DNA of 64,000 bases from Streptomyces sp. WM6378 (GCF_001279695.1 NZ_LGDD01000001.1:1-64000), one strand, 5' to 3'. Positions 1 to 8,634 are shown, numbered from the stretch's first letter. Notes: generated by a model from the sequence alone, not told the origin. Numbers and translations are program-made.

Positions 1-97
1 GGAAACGCCCGGTTACATTCCGAACCCGGAAGCTAAGCCTTTCAGCGCCGATGGTACTGCAGGGGGGACCCTGTGGGAGAGTAGGACGCCGCCGAAC
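1..97 (+). rRNA. rrf: 5S rRNA, 3' part (5' end outside window)
   Basis: The first 97 bases read as the body and 3' end of an actinobacterial 5S rRNA, including the conserved loop with CCGAACCCGGAAGCTAAG and the terminal GACGCCGCCGAAC. About 20 bases of the 5' end lie before the window. It is the last gene of an rRNA operon on the + strand and is followed at once by a strong terminator. Confidence 0.93.
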
Positions 98-105
98 AAT
101 ATTTC

Positions 106-152
106 AGGACCCTTGGTCCCAGCGTTCATGCTGGGACCAAGGGTCCTTTTGT
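106..152 (+). terminator. rRNA operon terminator
   Basis: A perfect 18-bp stem (arms 106-123 and 130-147) around a 6-base loop is followed by a T-run. It lies nine bases after the 5S end and is the classic intrinsic terminator of the rRNA operon. Confidence 0.9.
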
Positions 153-233
153 TTTTCCGCTTTGCTTTGCCGAAGCGCGTCGGGCAGCCGACTGCGCGAG
201 AATGACTGCAGTACCCGAAGACTAGGAGTCACG

Positions 234-2228
234 ATGTCCACCAACTCTCCCGACGATCGTCCGGAGCGCGAGCCGCGCCGTCAGGACGGTGGTGACCGGG
301 GCGGCTACCGCGGTGGTCGAGACGACCGCGGTCCGCGTCGTGACAACGACCGTGGTGGTTACGGCGGGCGTCGTGACGACAGCCGTGGTGGCTCCTCCGG
401 CGGTGGTTACCCCCGCCGTGACGACCGTGGCGGTCGCCCCGCCGGCGGTGGCAGCTCGTACGGGCGTCGTGATGACCGTCCCGCCCCGCGTCGCGACGAT
501 GACCGTGGTGGATTCCGCCGCGATGACAACCGTGGTGGTGCCGGCGGCTTCCGCCGTGACGACAGCCGTGGCGGTTCCTCCGGCGGTGGGTACGGCCGTC
601 GTGACGATCGTCCGGCTCCGCGTCGGGACGATGACCGTGGTGGGTTCCGCCGCGATGACAGCCGTGGTGGTGGTTCGTCGTACGGGCGTCGTGATGACAG
701 CCGTGGCGGCGGTAGCTCGTACGGGCGTCGTGATGATCGTCCCGCTCCCCGTCGTGATGACGACCGTGGTGGCTTCCGGCGCGACGACAGCCGTGGTGGC
801 TCCTCCGGCGGTGGTTCGTCGTACGGGCGTCGTGGTGATGACAGCCGTGGTGGCGGTAGCTCCTACGGGCGTCGTGACGACCGTCCCGCCCCCCGTCGTG
901 ATGACGAGCGCGGTGGCGGTAGCTCGTACGGCCGTCGTGACGATCGTCCCGCTCCCCGTCGCGATGATGACCGTGGTGGGTTCCGGCGTGATGACAGCCG
1001 TGGTGGTGGTTCGTCGTACGGGCGTCGTGGTGATGACAGCCGTGGTGGCGGTAGCTCCTACGGGCGTCGTGACGACCGTTCCGCCCCGCGTCGTGATGAC
1101 GAGCGCGGTGGTGGGAGCTCGTACGGGCGTCGTGATGATCGTCCGGCTCCGCGTCGTGATGATGACCGTGGTGGGTTCCGGCGTGATGACCGGGGCGACC
1201 GTGGTGGGTACCGCGGGCGGGACGACCGGCGTGATGACAGGGGTGGCTCCGCGTCGCGCGACGACCGTGGTGGCTTCGGGCGTCGGGACGACCGGGACCG
1301 GGATCGTGACCGCGAGCCCGTCAAGCGGCTGCCGATCGACGAGGACGTCACCGGCGACGAGATCGACGCGGATGTGCGCCAGGAGCTCATGAGCCTGCCC
1401 AAGGGCCTCGCCGAGGAGGTTGCGTGCAACCTGGTGATGGTGGCGCGGCTCATCGACGACGAGCCCGAGCAGGCCTACGCCTACTCCCGCATCGCGCTGC
1501 GGCTCGCTTCCCGTGTGGCCGCCGTTCGCGAGGCCGCCGGCTTCGCCGCGTACGCCACGCAGAAGTACTCGGAGGCCCTCGCGGAGTTCCGTGCCTCGCG
1601 TCGGATGACCGGCTCCGTCGAGCTGTGGCCCGTCATGGCGGACTGCGAGCGCGGGCTCGGCCGTCCCGAGCGGGCGCTGGCGATGGCCGGCGAGCCCGAG
1701 GTGGCCAAGCTGGACAAGGCCGGCCAGGTCGAGATGCGCCTGGTCGCGGCCGGGGCGCGGCGGGACATGGGGCAGCTGGACGCCGCCATCGTGACCCTGC
1801 AGAGCCCTGAGCTCGCGTCGAACTCGGTACAGCCGTGGACCGCGCGACTGCGTTACGCGTACGCCGACGCGCTGCTAGCGGCCGAGCGTGAGGACGAGGC
1901 CCGCGACTGGTTCGCCAAGGCGCTTGAGGCGGACAAGGACGGCACGACCGACGCCTCCGACCGGCTCGCCGAGCTGGACGGTGTCGACTTCGTCGACGCC
2001 ATGATCGAGGACGACGTCGAGGCCGATGGTGACGTCGAGGCCGACGGTGATGTCGATGTGCCGCGCGACGAGGTCGAGGACGAGCCCGACTTCGCCGACG
2101 AGGGCGAGGAAGAGGACGACTTCGAGGGCGACGACGCCGAGATCGTCCGGGCTGCCGAGGTCGTCGACGCCGACCTGGTGGAGCCCGCGCCGAGCGAGCC
2201 CGTCCCGCCGGTCGAGAAGGACGCCTGA
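234..2228 (+). CDS. RGG/RDD-repeat protein with TPR domain and acidic tail
   Basis: 664 residues. Start ATG 234 has an AGGAG at 225-229. Residues ~12-360 are low-complexity Arg/Gly/Asp/Ser with seven copies of a GRRDDRPAPRRDD unit and many RGG and FRRDD motifs, which suggests a disordered, possibly RNA-binding region. Residues ~390-585 form helical TPR-like repeats, and ~588-655 are Asp/Glu-rich. TPR proteins of this kind are often annotated in Streptomyces without a known function. It stands alone between the rRNA terminator and a convergent gene. The position after an rRNA operon fits a link to ribosome or RNA biology, but that is inference. Repeat number is likely variable between strains. 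Long open frames on both strands across the repeats are a by-product of the repeat composition. Confidence 0.85.
   Translation: MSTNSPDDRPEREPRRQDGGDRGGYRGGRDDRGPRRDNDRGGYGGRRDDSRGGSSGGGYPRRDDRGGRPAGGGSSYGRRDDRPAPRRDDDRGGFRRDDNRGGAGGFRRDDSRGGSSGGGYGRRDDRPAPRRDDDRGGFRRDDSRGGGSSYGRRDDSRGGGSSYGRRDDRPAPRRDDDRGGFRRDDSRGGSSGGGSSYGRRGDDSRGGGSSYGRRDDRPAPRRDDERGGGSSYGRRDDRPAPRRDDDRGGFRRDDSRGGGSSYGRRGDDSRGGGSSYGRRDDRSAPRRDDERGGGSSYGRRDDRPAPRRDDDRGGFRRDDRGDRGGYRGRDDRRDDRGGSASRDDRGGFGRRDDRDRDRDREPVKRLPIDEDVTGDEIDADVRQELMSLPKGLAEEVACNLVMVARLIDDEPEQAYAYSRIALRLASRVAAVREAAGFAAYATQKYSEALAEFRASRRMTGSVELWPVMADCERGLGRPERALAMAGEPEVAKLDKAGQVEMRLVAAGARRDMGQLDAAIVTLQSPELASNSVQPWTARLRYAYADALLAAEREDEARDWFAKALEADKDGTTDASDRLAELDGVDFVDAMIEDDVEADGDVEADGDVDVPRDEVEDEPDFADEGEEEDDFEGDDAEIVRAAEVVDADLVEPAPSEPVPPVEKDA
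816..1205 (+). repeat. 195-bp tandem duplication inside the RGG-repeat gene
   Basis: Bases 816-1010 and 1011-1205 are two in-frame copies of a 195-bp (65-codon) unit that differ at few positions. Each encodes three sub-blocks beginning with SSYGRR. Shorter related units fill the rest of ~270-1310. Confidence 0.85.
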
Positions 2229-2320
2229 CAGCCGGAAGGTGACGGCTGACAGCTGACGGTGTCTGATATCTGGCGTCTGGCGTTTGGCGTCTGATGTTTG
2301 ACCGTTGACGGTTGTAGAGA

Positions 2321-2366
2321 CAGAAGAGAGGCGGTGCCCAGCCGGGGCACCGCCTCTCTTCTGTTT
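2321..2366. terminator. Bidirectional terminator between convergent genes
   Basis: A perfect 19-bp stem (2321-2339 and 2345-2363) with a 5-base loop and a T-run sits between the stop of the TPR protein and the stop of the DUF1015 gene at 2367, so it can serve both. Confidence 0.9.
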
Positions 2367-3650
2367 TCAGTTCACGGTCAGGCTGCGCAGTACCAGGCCC
2401 GTCGCCGGCTTCGGGCCGAACGAGGTCGACTTGCGGGGCATCGTGACGCCCTGGCGGGCCAGGTCCCGGACGACTTCCTCGCGTACGGGGTGCATCAGGA
2501 CCGCCGTCTTGTTGTGGCGCTCGGCCTGTTCGACGGCCGCTGCCGTGTCGTGGATGTACGCGATGTCGTCGGGCGTGTCCGGGATGCGCCAGATCTCGTC
2601 GAGCAGGGTCGAGTGCAGGACCGTCGCGTCCAGCGAGCGCCAGGCCGGCGGCCGGTCCGCCCGGATCGTCCGGGCGAGCAGTGCCTCGTCCGGGCGGTCC
2701 AGGAGGTGGAAGCGGCCGTCGCCCGCGAGGAGGAAGGCGTTGCTCTCGGACGCTGCTTCACCCAGCGCCTCCAGGGCGCGGGCGAGCGGGACTTCGAGGG
2801 TGCGGACGCGGAAAGCACCCGATTCGGTGACCGCGGCCAGTGCCTCGGACACCGGCAGGCGGTGCAGGAGGCGGTGGATCGCGCGGACCCGCAGCGGATA
2901 GCGAGCGGTGTCGACGAGGAGGACCAGGCCGAAGTCCCAGGGGCCCGGCGAGCTCTGTTCGTCGCGCAGGCGCAGGTAGGTGGCCCAGCGGTGGTGGCCG
3001 TCGGCGATGACCGCCTGGTGCGCCGTGAGGTCCGCCTGGGCCTCCGCGAGATCGGCCGCATCCGTGAGCGCCCACAGACGGTGGCGGAAACCGTCCTCCG
3101 TGGTGGTGCGCAGGAGCGGTTCGCGCAGGATGGTGCGGTCGATGACGGCGGTCGCGCCGGTGGGGGCGTTGCTGCCGTGGTAGGTCAGGAGCAGCGGTTC
3201 GAGGTGGGCGGCGATGGTCCGCATGAGGGCCGCGCGGTCCTCGACGACGTGCGGCATCACGTCCTCGTGCGGCAGGACGATGCCCTCGGCCGGTTCGGAG
3301 AGGGCGAGCGCGCCGATCAGCCCGCGCTGCAGTATGCCGTCGCCCTCCTGTTCGTAGACGTACAGGGCGGGCTCGGGGTCCGGGGCGAGGACGCCCTCGT
3401 CGAGCCAGTCGTCCAGGGTGAGGGCGGCCTTCCGGTTGCGGGCGGCCGGGGAGGACGCCTGCGGGAGGATCAGCCGGACGATGTTGTACGGGTCCGCCGA
3501 CTCAAGGTGCAGCAGCCCGTCGGGGCGCACGACGACGTCGTACGGCGGCGAGGTCACGGCGGCGAGGCTGCCCACCCGCTCGGGAACATAGCGCAGTCCG
3601 CGGAACGGGATCAGGCGCAGCCCGAGGTCCGCACGCCCAGTTGTGCTCAT
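2367..3650 (-). CDS. DUF1015 family protein
   Basis: 427 residues from ATG 3650. The N-terminal part (LRLIPFRGLRYVPE, then TSPPYDVV) and the central ADGHHRW motif mark the DUF1015 family. Characterised relatives are free-serine kinases (SerK of Thermococcus and SbnI of Staphylococcus), so an ATP-dependent kinase-like activity is possible but not shown here. Longer in-frame starts exist up to 3701 but would run into the divergent HAD gene's upstream region. It is a single gene, divergent from the HAD hydrolase with about 70 bp between starts. Confidence 0.85.
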   Translation of the reverse strand: MSTTGRADLGLRLIPFRGLRYVPERVGSLAAVTSPPYDVVVRPDGLLHLESADPYNIVRLILPQASSPAARNRKAALTLDDWLDEGVLAPDPEPALYVYEQEGDGILQRGLIGALALSEPAEGIVLPHEDVMPHVVEDRAALMRTIAAHLEPLLLTYHGSNAPTGATAVIDRTILREPLLRTTTEDGFRHRLWALTDAADLAEAQADLTAHQAVIADGHHRWATYLRLRDEQSSPGPWDFGLVLLVDTARYPLRVRAIHRLLHRLPVSEALAAVTESGAFRVRTLEVPLARALEALGEAASESNAFLLAGDGRFHLLDRPDEALLARTIRADRPPAWRSLDATVLHSTLLDEIWRIPDTPDDIAYIHDTAAAVEQAERHNKTAVLMHPVREEVVRDLARQGVTMPRKSTSFGPKPATGLVLRSLTVN

Positions 3651-3721
3651 CCGTGCATCGTATGTGGGCGACGGCATGCGCGATGATCGGGGGGCGAGCA
3701 TCGAACGAGGAGTGGATGAAG

Positions 3722-4750
3722 ATGAGCCAGATCGGCCGGACCATGCCGAGCGGCAGCGAGCGGGCGCTGAACGAGGCGTACGACACGGCCCTGCTGGATC
3801 TGGACGGGGTGGTCTACGCGGGCGGTGCGGCGATCGAGCACGCTGTCGACGCGCTCGCCGTGGCGCGGGACGGCGGGATGCACCTCGCCTACGTGACCAA
3901 CAACGCGCTGCGGACGCCGGACGCGGTGGCCGCGCACCTCACCGAGCTCGGTGTGCCCGCCGAGCCGGCCGATGTGATCACCTCGGCGCAGGCGGTGGCC
4001 CGGCTCATCGCCGATCAACTCCCGCAGGGATCAAGGGTGTTGCTCATCGGCGGCGAGGGGCTGCGGGTCGCGCTGCTTGAGCGCGGGCTCGTGCCGGTGG
4101 AGTCGGCCGACGACGATCCGGCGGCCGTGGCGCAGGGCTACGGCGGTCCGGACATCACCTGGTCGCGGTTCGCGGAGGCCTCGTACGCGGTGGCCCGCGG
4201 GGTGCCGTGGTTCGCCTCCAACACCGATCTGACGATTCCGAGCGGGCGGGGGATCGCGCCCGGGAACGGCGCGGCGGTCGAGGTCGTCCGGATCGCGACC
4301 GGCGCCGAGCCCCAGGTGGCCGGCAAGCCGCTGCCCCCGATGCACCGCGAGACGGTGCTGCGGACCGGTGCCGAGAGGCCGCTGGTGGTCGGGGACCGGC
4401 TCGACACGGACATCGAGGGCGCGTTCAACGGTGGCGTCGACTCGCTGCTCGTGCTGACCGGGGTCACCGACGGCGCCCAGCTCCTGGCCGCGCGGCCCGA
4501 GCACCGGCCCACCTTCGTCGACGCGGATCTGCGCGGCCTGCTGACCGGGCAGCCCGAAGTGGCCGAGAAGGAGGGCGGGTTCGGGTGCGGAGGGTGGACC
4601 GCGTCCGTTGCCGACGGGGCGTTTGCGCTCGCCGGGGACGGGGAGGCGATGGACGGGCTGCGGGCGCTGTGCGCGGCCGCCTGGACGTACGCCGGCGACG
4701 GGGCGTGCGAGCTGGACGCTTCGAAGGCGCTGGAACTGCTGGGGCTTTGA
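3722..4750 (+). CDS. HAD superfamily (IIA, NagD-like) phosphatase
   Basis: 342 residues. The DLDGVVYAGG motif near residue 24 carries the nucleophile and general acid Asp pair, KPLPPMH supplies the motif III Lys, and GDRLDTDIEG near residue 223 is motif IV. The cap between them is the IIA type, as in NagD and p-nitrophenyl phosphatases. A cytosolic sugar- or nucleotide-phosphate phosphatase is likely; the substrate cannot be read. GAGGAG at 3707-3712 is spaced correctly for ATG 3722; ATG 3716 is too close to it. The last ~60 residues are outside the HAD core. Confidence 0.88.
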   Translation: MSQIGRTMPSGSERALNEAYDTALLDLDGVVYAGGAAIEHAVDALAVARDGGMHLAYVTNNALRTPDAVAAHLTELGVPAEPADVITSAQAVARLIADQLPQGSRVLLIGGEGLRVALLERGLVPVESADDDPAAVAQGYGGPDITWSRFAEASYAVARGVPWFASNTDLTIPSGRGIAPGNGAAVEVVRIATGAEPQVAGKPLPPMHRETVLRTGAERPLVVGDRLDTDIEGAFNGGVDSLLVLTGVTDGAQLLAARPEHRPTFVDADLRGLLTGQPEVAEKEGGFGCGGWTASVADGAFALAGDGEAMDGLRALCAAAWTYAGDGACELDASKALELLGL

Positions 4751-4763
4751 GCCCGGGGCGTGT

Positions 4764-4797
4764 TTGACTGAGCGCAGGGTAGGCTAACCTAACTTGC
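4764..4797 (+). promoter_or_regulatory. Iron box (DmdR/IdeR type) overlapping a promoter
   Basis: Bases 4774-4792 match the 19-bp actinobacterial iron box at 16 positions, with core TAGGCTAACCTAA. A TTGACT at 4764-4769 and TAACCT at 4785-4790 form a plausible promoter whose start point would fall at about 4797, right at the GTG start of the permease gene. Iron-loaded DmdR bound here would cover the -10 element. The box match is seen; the regulator is inferred from the family. Confidence 0.8.
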
Positions 4798-5856
4798 GTG
4801 TTGGTAGACAGTCCTCCTCAGCCGCGCGACGGGACCACGTCCGCGCCCCCGGCCCCGACCGCGAAGCGCCGGACGCTGCGCGCCGCGGGTCTGCTCGTGT
4901 CCGTGGGCGCCCTGGTGCTCGTCGCCGTCGCCAGCATCGCGGTTGGCGCGAAACCGATGCCGCTCGGCGACGTCTGGCACGGCCTCTTCCACGCCTCCGG
5001 CACCGCCGACGACGTCCTCATCCACGACGTACGGGTACCGCGGACGCTGCTCGGGCTGCTCGTCGGGGCCGCGCTCGGGATCGCCGGCGCGGTCATGCAG
5101 GCGCTCACCCGCAACCCGCTCGCCGAACCCGGCATCCTCGGGGTCAACGCGGGGGCGGCGGCCGCGGTGGTCTCCGCGATCAGCTTCCTCGGGGTCAACT
5201 CCCTCACCGGATATGTGTGGTTCGCGTTCCTGGGCGCGGGCGCCGTGTCGGCCGCGGTGTACCTCCTCGGTGGCAGCCGGGCCGCCACCCCCGTGCGGCT
5301 CGCGCTCGCGGGGACGGCGGCGAGCGCCGCGCTGTACGGCTACATCAACGCCGTGCAGCTCACCGACTCCGCCGCCCTCAACCAGCTGCGGTTCTGGCAG
5401 GTCGGCTCGCTGGCCGCGGCGGACATGGCGACCGTCACCAAGGTCGCGCCGTTCATCCTCGTCGGCCTCGTCGTCGCCCTGCTGCTCGCGCGGCCGCTCA
5501 ACGCGATGGCCATGGGCGACGACACCGCCCGTGCGCTCGGCGCCCATCTCACCCGGACCCGCGTCACGTCGATGGTCGTGATCACCCTGCTGTGCGGGGC
5601 CGCGACCGCCGCGTGCGGGCCCATCGTGTTCATCGGGCTCATGGTCCCGCACATCGTCCGCGCCATCACCGGGCCCGACCTGCGCTGGATCCTGCCGTAC
5701 GCGGCCGTGCTCTCGCCCGTGCTGCTGCTCGGCTCCGACGTGGTCGGGCGGGTCATCACCCGGCCCGGCGAACTCCAGGTCGGCATCGTCACCGCGCTCA
5801 TCGGCGGGCCCGTCTTCATCTATCTCGTACGGCGCAAGAGGATGGCCCAGCTGTGA
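4798..5856 (+). CDS. Iron-siderophore ABC transporter permease (FecCD family)
   Basis: 352 residues with multiple hydrophobic segments and FecCD family signatures: RVPRTLLGLLVGAALGIAGA, the TRNPLAEPGILGVNAGA stretch, the ATPase-contact region with MGDDTARALG, and GPIVFIGLMVPHIVR. It is the first membrane subunit of a ferric-siderophore importer. No Shine-Dalgarno precedes GTG 4798 and the iron-box promoter ends just before it, so the mRNA is probably leaderless. It overlaps the second permease by four bases. No substrate-binding protein is encoded nearby, so one must be supplied from elsewhere. Confidence 0.93.
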   Translation: MLVDSPPQPRDGTTSAPPAPTAKRRTLRAAGLLVSVGALVLVAVASIAVGAKPMPLGDVWHGLFHASGTADDVLIHDVRVPRTLLGLLVGAALGIAGAVMQALTRNPLAEPGILGVNAGAAAAVVSAISFLGVNSLTGYVWFAFLGAGAVSAAVYLLGGSRAATPVRLALAGTAASAALYGYINAVQLTDSAALNQLRFWQVGSLAAADMATVTKVAPFILVGLVVALLLARPLNAMAMGDDTARALGAHLTRTRVTSMVVITLLCGAATAACGPIVFIGLMVPHIVRAITGPDLRWILPYAAVLSPVLLLGSDVVGRVITRPGELQVGIVTALIGGPVFIYLVRRKRMAQL

Positions 5857-6881
5857 AGGCGATACGTATCCCCGGCGGCCTCTCCTTCCGGGCCGAACCG
5901 CGCGCCCTTGCCGTGGTCTGCGGGCTCGCCGTCCTCGCGCTCGCGGCCGGCGTCGTCCTGATCGGCACCGGCGACTTCACCATCGCCCCCGCCGACGTCG
6001 TGCGCAGCCTGCTCGGATCCGGCACGCCCGCGCAGGACTTCATCATCAACGAACTGCGGCTGCCGCGCGTGCTCGTGGCCCTGTTGGTGGGCGCCTCGCT
6101 CGGGATCTCGGGGGCGCTGTTCCAGTCCATCTCCCGCAATCCGCTGGGCAGTCCGGACGTCATCGGCTTCGGGCAGGGCTCCTCGGTCGGCGCGCTCACG
6201 GTCATCGTGTTCTTCCACGGCAGCGCGGTCGCGGTCTCGTTCGGCGCGCTGGTCGGCGGCCTCGCGACCGGTATCGCCGTTTACCTTCTGGCCTGGAAGA
6301 AGGGCGTGCACGGCTACCGGCTCGTGCTCGTCGGCATCGGCGCGGCCGCGATGCTCACCGCCGGCATCCACTACCTGCTCACCAAGTCCACCCTGGTGGA
6401 CGCCACCCGCGCGATGGTCTGGCTCACCGGATCGCTCGACGGGCGCGACTGGGCCCAGGTGTGGCCGCTGCTCGTGCTGTTCGTGGTGCTCCTTCCGGTC
6501 GTCCTCGCGTACGGGCGGCCGCTTCGGATGCTGGAGATGGGCGACGACGCGGCGTACGCGCTGGGCGTGCCGGTGCAGCGGACCCGTACCGTCCTGATGC
6601 TCTCCGCCGTCCTCCTCAACGCCTCGGCCACCGCGGCCGCCGGGCCCATCTCCTTCGTCGCGCTGACCGCGCCGCAGCTGGCCCGCCGCCTCACCCGCGC
6701 GACCGGGCCGAACATCCTCGCCTCCGCGTGCATGGGCGCGGCGCTCCTGGTCGTCGCCGACTGGGCGGCGCAGCGGCTGTTCGGCGGGAGCACGCTGCCG
6801 GTGGGGGTCCTGACCGGCATGGTCGGCGGCGTCTATCTGCTGTGGCTCCTCGTCACCGAGCGCAGGGCGGGCCGGATATGA
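5853..6881 (+). CDS. Iron-siderophore ABC transporter permease (FecCD family)
   Basis: 342 residues. GTG 5853 overlaps the stop of the first permease (GTGA). Same architecture as its neighbour: ELRLPRVLVALLVGASLGISGA, SRNPLGSPDVIGFGQGSSVGA, MGDDAAYALGV for ATPase contact, and GPISFVALTAPQLARRL. The two permeases should form the heterodimeric channel for a ferric siderophore. It is co-transcribed under the upstream iron box. Confidence 0.93.
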   Translation: MKAIRIPGGLSFRAEPRALAVVCGLAVLALAAGVVLIGTGDFTIAPADVVRSLLGSGTPAQDFIINELRLPRVLVALLVGASLGISGALFQSISRNPLGSPDVIGFGQGSSVGALTVIVFFHGSAVAVSFGALVGGLATGIAVYLLAWKKGVHGYRLVLVGIGAAAMLTAGIHYLLTKSTLVDATRAMVWLTGSLDGRDWAQVWPLLVLFVVLLPVVLAYGRPLRMLEMGDDAAYALGVPVQRTRTVLMLSAVLLNASATAAAGPISFVALTAPQLARRLTRATGPNILASACMGAALLVVADWAAQRLFGGSTLPVGVLTGMVGGVYLLWLLVTERRAGRI

Positions 6882-6949
6882 GCCGCCGGGCGACGTCGGT
6901 CACCGCCAACTCCCTTGCAGATTACGGAACTTCACCCAGGAGTACGAGC

Positions 6950-7750
6950 ATGCAGCGCCTCAGCGCCGAATCGGTCACCCTCGGCTACGACCAGCGGGTG
7001 ATCGCCGAGGACCTGTCGGTCGACATCCCCGACAACTCCTTCACGGTGATCGTCGGGCCCAACGCGTGCGGCAAGTCGACCCTGCTGCGCGCCCTGTCCC
7101 GGATGCTCAAGCCGAGCCAGGGGCGGGTGCTGCTCGACGGGCAGAGCATCCACTCGCTGCCCGCGAAGAAGGTCGCCAGGACGCTCGGGCTGCTCCCGCA
7201 GTCCTCCATCGCCCCGGACGGCATCACGGTGGGGGACCTGGTGGCGCGCGGGCGCTATCCGCACCAGGGCCTGCTGCGGCAGTGGTCGCCCGAGGACGAG
7301 CGCATCGTCCAGGAGTCCATGGACGCGACGGGGGTCGGCGGGCTCGGTGAGCGGTACGTCGACGAGCTGTCCGGGGGACAGCGCCAGCGCGTCTGGATCG
7401 CCATGGCGCTCGCTCAGCAGACGCCGCTGCTGCTGCTCGACGAGCCGACGACGTTCCTGGACATCCAGCACCAGATCGAGGTCCTTGATCTCTGCGCGGA
7501 GCTCCATGCGTCGCAGGGGCGGACGTTGGTGGCCGTGCTGCACGATCTCAACCAGGCGGCTCGGTACGCGTCTCACCTCATTGCCATGAGGGAGGGGCGG
7601 GTGGTGGCCGAGGGGGCGCCCTCGGAGGTGGTGACGGCGTCGCTCGTCGAGGAGGTCTTCGGGGTGCGGTGTCAGGTGATTCCGGATCCGGAGACGGGGA
7701 CGCCGTTGGTCGTGCCGGCGGCTCCGCGGCGGGCGGCTCTGGTGGGCTGA
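6950..7750 (+). CDS. Iron-siderophore ABC transporter ATP-binding protein
   Basis: 266 residues from ATG 6950. Walker A GPNACGKST, signature LSGGQRQR, Walker B LLLLDEPT and the switch His in AVLHDLNQAA are all present; FepC/FhuC-type. AGGAG at 6938-6942 supports ATG 6950. An in-frame ATG at 6878 overlaps the permease stop (ATGA) and would add 24 residues with no family similarity, so either start is possible. It powers import through the two FecCD subunits. The C-terminal ~20 residues are Pro/Ala-rich. Confidence 0.92.
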   Translation: MQRLSAESVTLGYDQRVIAEDLSVDIPDNSFTVIVGPNACGKSTLLRALSRMLKPSQGRVLLDGQSIHSLPAKKVARTLGLLPQSSIAPDGITVGDLVARGRYPHQGLLRQWSPEDERIVQESMDATGVGGLGERYVDELSGGQRQRVWIAMALAQQTPLLLLDEPTTFLDIQHQIEVLDLCAELHASQGRTLVAVLHDLNQAARYASHLIAMREGRVVAEGAPSEVVTASLVEEVFGVRCQVIPDPETGTPLVVPAAPRRAALVG

Positions 7751-7755
7751 GTTCT

Positions 7756-7862
7756 CCCCACCCCGCCCCTTCCCGCTGTGACACCCTGCGGCTCCGCCGC
7801 GTGGCCTCCGGGGGTTGAAGGACCCCTGGGGCTCCGCCCCAGACCCCGTTCGCGCCAACTGC
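7756..7862. repeat. Dispersed GC-rich Streptomyces intergenic repeat
   Basis: After the ATPase stop lies a GC-rich block of short inverted repeats, such as TGGGGCTCCGCCCCA. Bases 7756-7814 closely match 27107-27165 inside scpA. It may also act as the terminator between the two convergent genes. Confidence 0.7.
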
Positions 7863-7879
7863 GCGGAAGGGGGCCGGGA

Positions 7880-8227
7880 TCAGAGCAGGGTGCGGAGGCG
7901 GAGGAGGTCTCGGAAGCTCGCTTCCAGGCGGATCCTGCCCGAGGCCCAGGCCTTCGCGAAGTTCAGTTCGCCGTCCACCATCGCCACCAGGTCGTCGCCC
8001 TTCATCGCCAGGCGGATCTGGGCCTTCTCCCGGGGCGGGCCGGGAGCCGTGTCGTGGACCTCGATGCGGCCGGACCGGAGGCGGCCCGCGAAGGTGACGT
8101 CCAGGTCCGTGATGTGGCAGCTCAGCGAGCGGTCCAGCGCGGCGGCGGCACGCACGTCGCCCTCCGCCCGGGACAGATTGTCCGAAAGTTTGTCGAGTGC
8201 GCTGCGGCACTCCTCCATGGTCGCCAT
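7880..8227 (-). CDS. SCP2-like sterol-carrier domain protein
   Basis: 115 residues from ATG 8227 (MATMEECRSALDKLSDNL). The pattern of LSCHITDLDVTFAGRL, then IRLAMKGDDLVAMVDGELNFAKAWASGRIRLEASFRDLLRLRTLL, is that of a single SCP2 fold, the hydrophobic-ligand-binding domain of sterol carrier proteins. It is probably a small cytosolic lipid-binding protein with unknown ligand. Upstream in-frame codons to 8467 are open but overlap the divergent gene at 8270. The gap to that gene is about 42 bp. Confidence 0.8.
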   Translation of the reverse strand: MATMEECRSALDKLSDNLSRAEGDVRAAAALDRSLSCHITDLDVTFAGRLRSGRIEVHDTAPGPPREKAQIRLAMKGDDLVAMVDGELNFAKAWASGRIRLEASFRDLLRLRTLL

Positions 8228-8269
8228 CGTGATCGACCGTACCCCAGGGCTTCGCGGTAGCGTCTTGGC

Positions 8270-8584
8270 ATGAGCGACTCGATGCCGGGCCCCGAGGCGG
8301 AACCCGAGGTGCAAGCCGATGTGGAATCCGAGGTGGTCGGCCCCTCCCCCTTGGACGTACCCCGCGGCCCCACCGGCGACGCCGGGATCGACGCCCTCGT
8401 CGAGCGGCTCGGCGACGTCGACCACCTCGGTACGGACGGCCACCTTGAGGTGTACGAGGATGTACACCGGGGGCTGCGCGGCTCACTGACCGCGCTCGAC
8501 GCCCGGCAGGGGCCCGCTCCCGTCCCGGGGGCGGGCCTGGGAACCTCCGGCCGGACCCGGCCGTTGGGCGACCAACGGCCCTAG
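8270..8584 (+). CDS. Small hypothetical protein upstream of tlyA
   Basis: 104 residues from ATG 8270. The N-terminal ~45 residues are Pro/Glu-rich. The core GIDALVERLGDVDHLGTDGHLEVYEDVHRGLRG looks like a short helical conserved segment, followed by a Pro/Gly-rich tail. I recall similar small ORFs before tlyA in other Streptomyces. No function can be assigned. It ends 50 bp before tlyA and is probably co-transcribed with it. Confidence 0.7.
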   Translation: MSDSMPGPEAEPEVQADVESEVVGPSPLDVPRGPTGDAGIDALVERLGDVDHLGTDGHLEVYEDVHRGLRGSLTALDARQGPAPVPGAGLGTSGRTRPLGDQRP

Positions 8585-8634
8585 CGGTCCGCCGGGCCGC
8601 CGACAGAACTACGACTACAGGAGCTGAACCGAAC

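Noticed and set aside
289..1392. 367-codon open frame (Val/Thr/Ala-rich) and minus-strand frame 1058-1453 in the repeat gene
   Set aside because: They are alternative readings of the same RGG/RDD repeats; periodic codon composition keeps them open. The frame with RBS and TPR domain is the real one.
2298..3686. 462-codon + strand frame opposite the DUF1015 gene
   Set aside because: Antisense shadow with Arg/Val/Gly-rich composition and no recognisable domain; the minus frame has family motifs.
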